A stretch of 5,130 bases of DNA from Clostridiales bacterium (GTDB taxonomy: Bacteria > Bacillota > Clostridia > Peptostreptococcales > Anaerovoracaceae): contig WRFF01000128.1 of NCBI GenBank assembly GCA_009778945.1, positions 1 to 5,130 on the forward strand, given 5' to 3'. The notes under the pieces were generated by a model, which saw only the letters and a list, made by a program, of their open reading frames with translations, did no database searches and had not been told where the DNA came from. A program made the position numbers and the translations under genes. Shown one piece after another: positions 1 through 4,752 of this stretch. Every line of letters begins with the position of its first letter. Position 1 is the first letter of the stretch.

Positions 1-453
1 GACCTGGCCCGAATGGAAAGCCATGTATTCTTCTGCGGCATGTCGCCCGGCGAGACCACTTCAATGAGCATTCAGGACGGAAAGACGCTGATTATAAAAT
101 TTATCGGCCTCGGCGACATGAACGAAGACGGCACGAGGCAGGTGATATTCGAACTCAACGGCGCGCGGCGCGAGCTCGCCATCCGGGATCGCAGAGCGGT
201 CGCCACCAAGGCCGAAGCCGTCATGGCCGACGGAGACGATCCCATGCAGGTCGCTTCGAATATCCCCGGCATGGTCAGCAAAATCATGGTCAAGGCCGGC
301 GATGAGGTCGTGAAAAACCAGACTTTGGCCGTTATCGAAGCGATGAAGATGGAGACAAGCGTCGTGGCAAAAGAAAACGGCATCGTCAGAAAGGTCTATG
401 TCGCCGAAAGCCAAGCCGTGCAGAGCGGCGAATTGATCATGCAGTTGGAGTAG
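1..453 (+). CDS. pyc: Pyruvate carboxylase, C-terminal part (biotin carboxyl carrier domain), 5' end outside window
   Basis: The frame is open from base 1 and ends at TAG 451-453, giving the last 150 residues of a larger protein. Pyruvate carboxylase makes oxaloacetate from pyruvate, bicarbonate and ATP in the cytoplasm. Residues about 15-60 (GETTSMSIQDGKTLIIKF, then EDGTRQVIFELNG) match the segment that precedes the carrier domain in single-chain pyruvate carboxylases. Residues about 77-150 form a biotinyl domain with the biotinylation motif EAMKMET; the acceptor lysine is codon 346-348. The domain ends at the usual place, with LIMQLE at the C-terminus. The ATG at position 13 is internal, not a start, because the homology and the open frame run to the window edge. 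An oxaloacetate or methylmalonyl decarboxylase subunit also carries a biotinyl domain, but the FELNG segment favours pyruvate carboxylase. Confidence 0.9.
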   Translation, partial: DLARMESHVFFCGMSPGETTSMSIQDGKTLIIKFIGLGDMNEDGTRQVIFELNGARRELAIRDRRAVATKAEAVMADGDDPMQVASNIPGMVSKIMVKAGDEVVKNQTLAVIEAMKMETSVVAKENGIVRKVYVAESQAVQSGELIMQLE

Positions 454-478
454 TGGAATTAATAGCGCAGTTGAAGTA
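430..478. repeat. Imperfect tandem duplication at the 3' end of the pyc gene
   Basis: Bases 430-452 and 456-478 align at 18 of 23 positions with a 26-bp period; both copies contain GCAGTTGRAGTA. The first copy covers the last pyruvate carboxylase codons and the stop, and the second lies in the 69-bp gap before the zinc-ribbon gene. It may be an old slippage duplication or chance. No convincing terminator or promoter is seen in this gap, so the next gene could be co-transcribed with pyc. Confidence 0.35.
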
Positions 479-509
479 AGATATTGATTATGTAGTTATT
501 GAGGCACGA

Positions 510-515
510 AAGGAG
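510..515 (+). promoter_or_regulatory. Ribosome binding site fixing the start of the zinc-ribbon protein
   Basis: AAGGAG lies 7 nt before ATG 523. It supports this ATG over the upstream in-frame TTG at 499, which has no Shine-Dalgarno sequence and would add eight residues before the zinc ribbon. Confidence 0.85.
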
Positions 516-522
516 AATTGTT

Positions 523-1242
523 ATGCCATATTGTACGAAATGCGGCGCGCAGGTGACAGATATGCCCGGTGTGGACTTTTGCCCGAACTGCGGCGCGCCG
601 ATAAAAAAAGCCGGAGAAACCCAAGCGCCTCCGCCGGCGCCCCCGCCGGCGCAGCCGCAGCAGGCGCAGTATCAACAGCCTCCGTATCAGCAGCAGGCGC
701 AGACGCCCCCGCCTCCGTATCAGCAGCAGGCGCAGACGCCCCCGCCTCCGTATCAGCAGCAGGCGCAGACGCCCCCGCCGCCGTATCAGCAAGGGCAAAC
801 GCCCCCGCCGCCGTATCAGCAGCAGGCGCAAACGCCCCCGCCGGGATATGTCCCGCCCGTAAATCCGGTCAACTACAACGACCCTGTGCAGGACTGGCAG
901 GCGAATAAAGTCTACGGCATCCTTGCCTATATCGGCTTTCTCGTGTTGGTCACGATCTTCGCGGCGCCGAAAGAATCCCGTTATTCGCGCTTCCACGCCA
1001 ATCAGGGGCTTATCCTGTTTATCATCGAAGTGGTGATTGGAATTGTTTTCGGAATCATCTCAGCGGTCGGCGCGGCCAGCGGGCCTATATTTTTCCTAAG
1101 CGGCGCTTTCATAGGCGTTATAGTCATCCGGACGCTCCTGATGATCGGCTGCATCGTGCTCGCGATTCTCGGCATCATCAACGCGGCCAAGGGGATTCAA
1201 AAACCTCTGCCGGTTATCGGATCCATCCATATTTTGAATTAA
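523..1242 (+). CDS. Zinc-ribbon membrane protein with Pro/Gln repeat linker (DUF4870/Tic20-like C-terminus)
   Basis: A 239-residue protein of unknown function. The start is ATG 523 with AAGGAG 7 nt upstream. Residues 4-23 form a compact zinc ribbon with two CxxC pairs (Cys4/Cys7 and Cys20/Cys23), the second as CPNCG. Residues about 35-115 are a Pro/Gln/Tyr-rich linker with five YQQQAQTPPPP-type repeats. Residues about 131-147, 163-185 and 188-220 are hydrophobic and probably membrane-spanning. The conserved-looking segment RFHANQGL (157-164) after the first helix, and a KPLPVIG tail, are typical of small DUF4870/Tic20-like proteins that often follow an N-terminal zinc ribbon in Firmicutes. 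The ribbon and linker probably face the cytoplasm. It lies 69 bp after the pyc gene and ends before a hairpin terminator. The family assignment is from memory of sequence patterns; no substrate or partner can be inferred. Confidence 0.85.
   Translation: MPYCTKCGAQVTDMPGVDFCPNCGAPIKKAGETQAPPPAPPPAQPQQAQYQQPPYQQQAQTPPPPYQQQAQTPPPPYQQQAQTPPPPYQQGQTPPPPYQQQAQTPPPGYVPPVNPVNYNDPVQDWQANKVYGILAYIGFLVLVTIFAAPKESRYSRFHANQGLILFIIEVVIGIVFGIISAVGAASGPIFFLSGAFIGVIVIRTLLMIGCIVLAILGIINAAKGIQKPLPVIGSIHILN
682..843 (+). repeat. 33-bp coding tandem repeat, five units
   Basis: Five head-to-tail units encode PYQQQAQTPPP(P): 682-714, 715-747, 748-780, 781-810 (one codon shorter) and 811-843. Units 1-3 are almost identical in DNA, differing only at the last base of unit 3, which indicates recent expansion by slippage or unequal recombination. 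All changes keep the reading frame. The repeat is the flexible linker between the zinc ribbon and the membrane domain. Confidence 0.95.
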
Positions 1243-1259
1243 TGTTGCCTTGATCAACA

Positions 1260-1290
1260 AACGGCAGCCTTTCACGGTTGCCGTTTTATT
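1260..1290 (+). terminator. Rho-independent terminator of the zinc-ribbon gene
   Basis: AACGGCAGCC (1260-1269) pairs with GGTTGCCGTT (1276-1285) as a 10-bp stem with one G-U pair and a 6-nt loop, followed by TTATT. It begins 17 nt after the stop codon. It lies between two convergent genes and could also stop transcription from the DUF805 gene, but the tail on that side (TGTTGATCAA) is poor in T, so it should work best for the plus strand. Confidence 0.85.
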
Positions 1291-1341
1291 GTGTCCCGCT
1301 GTTTTTCTGTTTTTATCAGGTGCGGTTCCGCGCGCTGTCCT

Positions 1342-2682
1342 CTACGCCGCTTTTGCGCCGCTCGTACCGAATACGTCCCCGAGCGCCGCGTGATACCATT
1401 GGGCGTAGAGCGCCTGCGCATCCTGGTCGTAGACGTCATTGTCGCCCTCCGTCGCGTTGTATACGGAAACCGTGCCGTCGCTGTTCATATCAAACTCGAC
1501 ATAGAAATAATCGCCGCCTGCGGTGGCGCCGTCCGCCGTAACGACGATATCGCTGTCGAATGTATACGTATACCAGGCGACGTCGGTCGCCGTCGCATTG
1601 ACCACCTCTTCGATCGTAAGTTTGTCACAGCCGCTGATATGCGCCTGCTGCACCTTCCGGACCGTTTGAAGTTCATCCGGGGAAAGATTCGCCTGCCAAT
1701 CGCCGGAACCGCCCGGCATGGTCGCCGAATCCCCCGAGCCGCCGGAATTCCCCGAGCCGCCATAACCGAAAGGATTGCCTTCACTGTATCCGTTGTAGAA
1801 ATTACTTATTCCTCCGTCAGATTGCATAATCGTCCGCATCATATCATTCACAATCACGCCCAGCGTAACACAGGCGACAGCAAAGTACGCAATCCACAAC
1901 CACAGGCAGAGCACCGCGGCGGCGCAGCGAACCGACTGCATCGGAGACCGGACATAGGGCTGCTGCTGGGCATAAGGAGGCGGAGCGGCCCCGTAAGCAG
2001 GCTGGCTATACGGCGCATTCTGACCCTGCGGCGGCTGCGGAGGGGCGCCGTAAGGCGCCTGCCCGTACGGAGGCGGAGGCGCCTGGCCATACTGCGGCTG
2101 CGGAGGGGCACCGTAAGGCGCCTGACCGTACGAAGGCGGAGGCTGCTGCCCATACTGCGGCTGCTGGGGAGCGCCGTAAGGAGCCTGCCCGTACGGAGAC
2201 GGAGGCTGCTGCCCATAGGGCTGCGGCGGTATGGAAGGCCGGCGCAGCATAATGAACATCATAATAAAACCGGCGATCGGAATCAGGACGAACGCGATCG
2301 TCCACCACGGGCTCTGCCCGCTGTCGCGCAGGCGCCGCGCCATGATCGCAAGCGTCGGCAGGAGGGCCGCAAGCGCGTATAGCTGGAACGGAATCAAGCC
2401 GTTCATGCCGCCTATTAATTCCTGATAAGCCGGTGACGAGTAAATCCAAAAAGGATTACTGGCCATCGCATTCTGCGTCGCCTCGTTCAGAATCATCGGC
2501 ATCAAATTTGCGAATAATTGCCGCACCAAAACCATTGCAATAATCATGTAGATTAATTGAATCAGCAAGGTAAAGAAATAGGCTTTCCAAAACCCCTGCA
2601 CCGATGTGCGGCCGGTGAAATCCACATATCCTTTCCAAAAATCCGCGTACGCGCGAAAAAATCCCACTTGTCTTTGCTCCAT
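1342..2682 (-). CDS. DUF805 membrane protein with Pro/Gln/Tyr/Gly repeat linker and extra C-terminal domain
   Basis: A 446-residue protein of unknown function. ATG 2682-2680 is preceded by AAAGAGGAG with 6 nt spacing; the stop is TAG. Residues about 10-150 match DUF805: an aromatic N-terminus with DFTGRTS and FW, a hydrophobic segment at about 36-57, another at about 95-114, then the signature ARRLRDSGQSPWW (115-127) and a third hydrophobic segment to about 146. Residues 156-238 are a Pro/Gln/Tyr/Gly linker with three 21-residue repeats. A further hydrophobic helix (about 253-278) follows, then a Gly/Ser-rich spacer (about 303-327) and an acidic C-terminal domain (about 328-440) containing DWQANLSPDELQTV and many Asp and Tyr residues. 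Most DUF805 proteins are far shorter, so this is an extended or fused form. The tail is probably outside the membrane, but topology is uncertain. It converges with the zinc-ribbon gene and diverges from hisA. Confidence 0.85.
   Translation of the reverse strand: MEQRQVGFFRAYADFWKGYVDFTGRTSVQGFWKAYFFTLLIQLIYMIIAMVLVRQLFANLMPMILNEATQNAMASNPFWIYSSPAYQELIGGMNGLIPFQLYALAALLPTLAIMARRLRDSGQSPWWTIAFVLIPIAGFIMMFIMLRRPSIPPQPYGQQPPSPYGQAPYGAPQQPQYGQQPPPSYGQAPYGAPPQPQYGQAPPPPYGQAPYGAPPQPPQGQNAPYSQPAYGAAPPPYAQQQPYVRSPMQSVRCAAAVLCLWLWIAYFAVACVTLGVIVNDMMRTIMQSDGGISNFYNGYSEGNPFGYGGSGNSGGSGDSATMPGGSGDWQANLSPDELQTVRKVQQAHISGCDKLTIEEVVNATATDVAWYTYTFDSDIVVTADGATAGGDYFYVEFDMNSDGTVSVYNATEGDNDVYDQDAQALYAQWYHAALGDVFGTSGAKAA
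2029..2217 (-). repeat. 63-bp coding tandem repeat, three units, plus a degenerate tail
   Basis: Residues 156-176, 177-197 and 198-218 of the DUF805 protein are three 21-residue units of the form YGQxPPxxYGQAPYGAPxQPx, so the period is 63 bp. A worn fourth unit (residues 219-238) follows. The substitutions between units are more numerous than in the linker repeat of the neighbouring zinc-ribbon gene, so this array is probably older. The unit itself has an internal YGQ/PYG sub-repeat. Confidence 0.9.
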
Positions 2683-2703
2683 AAGTTGCTCCTCTTTCTT
2701 ATT

Positions 2704-2725
2704 GGAATGATCCTGGAATGATTCC
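2704..2725 (-). promoter_or_regulatory. Operator-like repeat just downstream of the DUF805 gene promoter
   Basis: On the plus strand GGAATGATCC (2704-2713) is followed after 1 nt by GGAATGATTCC (2715-2725). The second copy is a perfect odd palindrome (GGAAT-G-ATTCC). Both lie at the predicted transcription start (about 2726) and in the first 20 or so nt of the leader of the minus-strand gene, where a repressor could bind. No known regulator is recognised; this is inference from position and symmetry. Confidence 0.35.
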
Positions 2726-2732
2726 TGTTTCC

Positions 2733-2762
2733 ATTATCCTACGGCGCGCCGCGGGCTGTCAA
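2733..2762 (-). promoter_or_regulatory. Sigma-70/SigA-type promoter of the DUF805 gene
   Basis: On the minus strand TTGACA (2762-2757, 6 of 6 to consensus) is separated by 18 nt from GATAAT (2738-2733, 5 of 6). Transcription should begin near 2726, giving a leader of about 44 nt that contains the GAGGAG ribosome binding site. The spacer is very GC-rich and holds GGCGCGCC. Confidence 0.8.
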
Positions 2763-2813
2763 ATTTTTTCGCGAAGCAGCGCGGCGGAATACGCAAAACA
2801 CAGCGGCGGGATA

Positions 2814-2822
2814 TGCTACAAT
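2814..2822 (+). promoter_or_regulatory. Extended -10 promoter element of hisA
   Basis: TGCTACAAT matches the extended -10 consensus TGnTATAAT with one difference. A -35 element is weak (AAAACA at 2795-2800, 16 nt before the hexamer), which is usual for extended -10 promoters. Transcription would start about 6-8 nt downstream, at or next to the ATG at 2828, so the transcript may have almost no leader. Confidence 0.5.
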
Positions 2823-2827
2823 CAAGT

Positions 2828-3538
2828 ATGGTTATTTTTCCGGCAATCGACTTGAAGGACGGACGCCCGGTACGGCTCACGCAGGGGGATTTCGCGACAA
2901 CCGAACAGGTTGCGGACGACGCGGCCGGCGCGGCGCGGAATTTCGCCGCACGTGGGGCCACGCATCTGCATATGGTCGATCTCGACGGCGCTGTGGCGGG
3001 CCGCCCCGTGAACGACGGGATCGTGAAAGCCGTCGTGCGGGACAGCGGGCTTCTAGTCGAGGCCGGCGGCGGGATCCGCACGGAGGCAGATATCGAACGG
3101 TATTTAAACAGCGGCGTCTGGCGCGTCATCCTCGGCTCCGCCGCAATCAGCGAACCGGATTTCACAAAAGCGATGATCGAAAAATACGGCGCGCGCGTCG
3201 CCGTCGGCATTGACGCAAAGGACGGGCTTGCGCGCGGCGGCGGCTGGCTCAAGGGCAGCGCCGTGCGCTTCACGGATCTGGCGCGGCGCATGGACGAGGC
3301 CGGCGTCTCCGCCATCCTCTATACGGACATCGGGCGGGACGGCACGCTCTCCGGCCCCAACCTTTCGGAATTGGAGGAGCTTATCAAGGCCGTGCGCTGC
3401 GGCGTCATCGCCAGCGGCGGCGTCGCGGATATCGAAGACGTGCGCGCGATTCACGAACTCGGCGCCGCCGGTGTGATCTGCGGAAAATCCTTCTACAAAG
3501 GCACGCTGAAGCTTGAGGACGCCTTGGCTTTTGAATAG
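2828..3538 (+). CDS. hisA: HisA, phosphoribosylformimino-5-aminoimidazole carboxamide ribotide isomerase
   Basis: HisA converts ProFAR to PRFAR by an Amadori rearrangement, the step before HisF/HisH, in the cytoplasm. The 236-residue (beta/alpha)8-barrel has normal length. Visible features: MVIFPAIDLKDG at the N-terminus with catalytic Asp8; HMVDLDGA (48-55); the phosphate-binding EAGGGIR (78-84); VGIDAKDG with the second catalytic acid Asp129; YTDIGRDGTLSGPN (165-178); the second phosphate site ASGGV (195-199); and a CGKSFYKG end. ATG 2828 is chosen because it gives the canonical HisA N-terminus; the in-frame ATG at 2813 would add five residues (MLQSS) and lies inside the -10 region. Neither start has a good Shine-Dalgarno sequence. 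The gene is divergent from the DUF805 gene and convergent with hisH, unlike the usual co-directional hisBHAF order. Confidence 0.96.
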   Translation: MVIFPAIDLKDGRPVRLTQGDFATTEQVADDAAGAARNFAARGATHLHMVDLDGAVAGRPVNDGIVKAVVRDSGLLVEAGGGIRTEADIERYLNSGVWRVILGSAAISEPDFTKAMIEKYGARVAVGIDAKDGLARGGGWLKGSAVRFTDLARRMDEAGVSAILYTDIGRDGTLSGPNLSELEELIKAVRCGVIASGGVADIEDVRAIHELGAAGVICGKSFYKGTLKLEDALAFE

Positions 3539-3563
3539 TATGGGGAAAAATCAGGGTTCTGAT

Positions 3564-3593
3564 CGGTCTTTGACATAAGCAGAGCCGTTTTTT
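3564..3593 (+). terminator. Probable rho-independent terminator after hisA
   Basis: CGGTCT (3564-3569) can pair with AGAGCCG (3581-3587) with one bulged G, an 11-nt loop, and then six T (3588-3593). It begins 25 nt after the hisA stop. The stem is short, so strength is uncertain. The T tract directly abuts the first 21-bp repeat. Confidence 0.5.
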
Positions 3594-3770
3594 GGCACAA
3601 AATTGCGGTTATGAATGATTTTTATCCCATATATCGCCGTTTTTCCGTATTTTCAAGCTAATTTTGCAAATAATTCGTCCATAGCCGCAATTTTGTGCCA
3701 TCTTGATCAAGGTTTCCCGCCAGCTCAGCTAATTTCATAAATTATTTACCTCAATCGCAAATTTATGCCA
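3593..3770. mobile_element. Possible 178-bp transposon relic with TGGCA/TGCCA ends
   Basis: The stretch starts TGGCA and ends TGCCA within copies A and C of the 21-bp repeat, and is flanked on both sides by TTTTT (3588-3592 and 3771-3775), which could be a 5-bp target duplication. The flank is low-complexity and the left one also serves as the hisA terminator T tract, so chance is quite possible. Copy D lies outside these limits and is unexplained by this model. No coding sequence is seen inside. Confidence 0.3.
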
Positions 3771-3831
3771 TTTTTCGCAGTACTCTTTAGTAAGACCGGC
3801 ATAAAATCTACACAACCGCAATTTACTGTCA
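3593..3831. repeat. Four copies of a 21-bp repeat in the hisA-hisH gap, one inverted relative to three
   Basis: Copy A (3593-3613) reads on the plus strand and begins TGGCACAAAATTGCGG. Copies B (3680-3700), C (3750-3770) and D (3811-3831) read on the minus strand. B differs from A at one of 21 positions, C at five and D at four. The B-to-C and C-to-D spacings are 70 and 61 bp. A and B together form a 21-bp inverted repeat around a 66-nt AT-rich loop, with a single G-U mismatch in RNA. Several same-direction sites on one side and an opposed site on the other resembles the transposase-binding ends of multi-site transposons (Tn7- or IS21-like architecture), but no transposase gene is present. 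Confidence 0.75.
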
Positions 3832-3981
3832 TTCCTGCCAATGGCGAGGGCATTGTTTATCTGCTGAAATCACCCGGTTGAACTGTGAACTGAAACTAAG
3901 CGGAAGCAGATGGAGCAAAAGCGTGAGGCGGCGCAATTTGCGGCGAATTCCCATTGTGAATAAGCTGAGGAAGGTAACGGA
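3832..3981. other. Non-coding remainder of the hisA-hisH gap
   Basis: About 150 bp between the last 21-bp repeat and the hisH stop. No ribosome binding site, convincing reading frame, or hairpin with a T tract was seen in either direction, so no hisH terminator can be named. A short GGCGCAATTTGCGG at 3929-3942 loosely recalls the core of the 21-bp repeat but matches too poorly to count as a fifth copy. Confidence 0.5.
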
Positions 3982-4752
3982 CTATATTTCCAGAAAATCC
4001 TTCAGGATAGACAGGCCGACGTCGCCGCTCTTTTCCGGATGGAACTGCGCGCCGTACAGATCGCCGTCGCGCACGAGCGCGGGGATAAGCTGGCCGTACT
4101 CGGTCTGCAGGCTGATATACGCGTCCGGCGTGACGGCCTTATAGGAATGCACGAAATACACGCGGTCCCCGTCCCGTACGTCCGCGGTGAGCGGCGACGG
4201 ATGTACGACGGCCACGTCGCTCCAACCCATATGCGGGATCTTGAGCCCCGGCGCTTCGATGCGGTCCACATAACCGGGGAGCAGACCGAGCCCCTTGCGC
4301 TCTTCAAACTCATAGCCCTTCTCGAAAAGCAGCTGCATGCCGAGGCAGATGCCAAGCAACGGTTTGCGTCGTCCCTCCGCGCGGAGCGCATCCGTGAGTC
4401 CGCACTCCTCCAGCTTGCGCATTGCGTCAGGGAAAGCGCCGACGCCCGGCAGGATCAGCTTGTCCGCCGCCGCAATTTGTTCTGACGTTTGTGCGAAGAC
4501 AACGTCTTCATAACCAAGAAATTTCAGCGCGTTCTCCACGCTGAAGAGATTGCCCGCGCCGTAATCGACAACCGCGATTTTCGCATTACCCTGGCAGCAG
4601 ACAGTAGGGACAAAGTGCCGAGGATTTGTGCCAATATGCGAGGCGTCGAAACCGCGCATATTGGTGGTATGCAAGGATTTCGACAACAAAGCAGATTGGC
4701 ATAAAGACCGGCACGGCTTCCTACTGTCTACTGCCGGGGTAATAAGGCTCAC
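3982..4752 (-). CDS. hisH: HisH, glutamine amidotransferase subunit of imidazole glycerol phosphate synthase, with element-encoded N-terminal insert
   Basis: HisH hydrolyses glutamine and passes ammonia to HisF, which forms imidazole glycerol phosphate and AICAR. The class I amidotransferase core is complete: KIAVVDYGAGN (58-68), oxyanion-side LPGVGAF (101-107), nucleophile GICLGMQ (Cys136), and HPEKS (His238, Glu240). The frame gives 256 residues, about 50 more than usual. The surplus is residues 5-55, encoded by an inverted-repeat element; without it the protein is 205 residues beginning MSLINAKIAVVDYG. The start is GTG 4752-4750, overlapping the hisB TGA by 4 nt (GTGA), with AAAAGG 6 nt upstream. 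The only in-frame ATG before the core (codon 4659-4657, Met32) lies inside the element and lacks a ribosome site. The catalytic residues are intact, so activity is plausible, but whether the insert is tolerated is unknown. Confidence 0.93.
   Translation of the reverse strand: MSLITPAVDSRKPCRSLCQSALLSKSLHTTNMRGFDASHIGTNPRHFVPTVCCQGNAKIAVVDYGAGNLFSVENALKFLGYEDVVFAQTSEQIAAADKLILPGVGAFPDAMRKLEECGLTDALRAEGRRKPLLGICLGMQLLFEKGYEFEERKGLGLLPGYVDRIEAPGLKIPHMGWSDVAVVHPSPLTADVRDGDRVYFVHSYKAVTPDAYISLQTEYGQLIPALVRDGDLYGAQFHPEKSGDVGLSILKDFLEI
4589..4739. mobile_element. 151-bp palindromic MITE-like element inserted in frame in hisH
   Basis: Terminal inverted repeats begin CCCYGGCAGYAGACAG: left 4589-4608, right 4720-4739, matching at 18 of 20 positions, both differences being transitions that still pair as G-U. 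They are flanked by TA (4587-4588 and 4740-4741), and the symmetry extends one AT further on each side. Inner complementary pairs GTGCCG/CGGCAC (4615-4620 with 4709-4714), TGCCAAT/ATTGGCA (4629-4635 with 4695-4701) and GTCGAAA/TTTCGAC (4645-4651 with 4678-4684) let the whole element fold into one long interrupted hairpin. An alternative inner stem is CCAATATGCG with CGCATATTGG (4631-4640 with 4655-4664). It has no transposase gene. TA flanks suggest mobilisation in trans by an IS630/Tc1-mariner-type transposase, an inference. Element plus one TA is 153 bp, 51 codons, open in the hisH frame. Confidence 0.82.

Noticed and set aside
496..996. Long minus-strand frame rich in Arg and Leu repeats
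   Set aside because: It is the antisense shadow of the 33-bp coding repeat in the zinc-ribbon gene; the repeat keeps all frames open, and the plus-strand product has a real zinc ribbon, helices and ribosome site.
1291..2382. 363-codon plus-strand frame opposite the DUF805 gene
   Set aside because: Its translation is Arg-rich with no recognisable domain and no ribosome site; it overlaps the DUF805 terminator-side region and repeats, while the minus strand gives a coherent membrane protein with promoter and ribosome site.
3593..3700. Riboswitch or T-box leader formed by the A/B inverted repeat
   Set aside because: It lies downstream of both flanking genes, not upstream, and shows no T-box or known riboswitch motif.
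3658..3738. Minus-strand 26-codon frame starting MKLAELAG within the repeat region
   Set aside because: It is very short, its GAGG is 12 nt from the ATG, and it runs through a 21-bp repeat; chance is the simpler explanation.
3680..3831. Degenerate CRISPR array
   Set aside because: The 61-70 bp period is CRISPR-like, but the repeats are only 21 bp, diverge at several positions, one copy is inverted, and there are no cas genes.
3765..3881. Plus-strand 38-codon frame ending in IVYLLKSPG, possibly a protein remnant
   Set aside because: It starts inside a 21-bp repeat, has no ribosome site and matches no family I recognise; too short to call a pseudogene.
4039..4485. 148-codon plus-strand frame opposite hisH
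   Set aside because: Antisense shadow of a gene with complete amidotransferase motifs.
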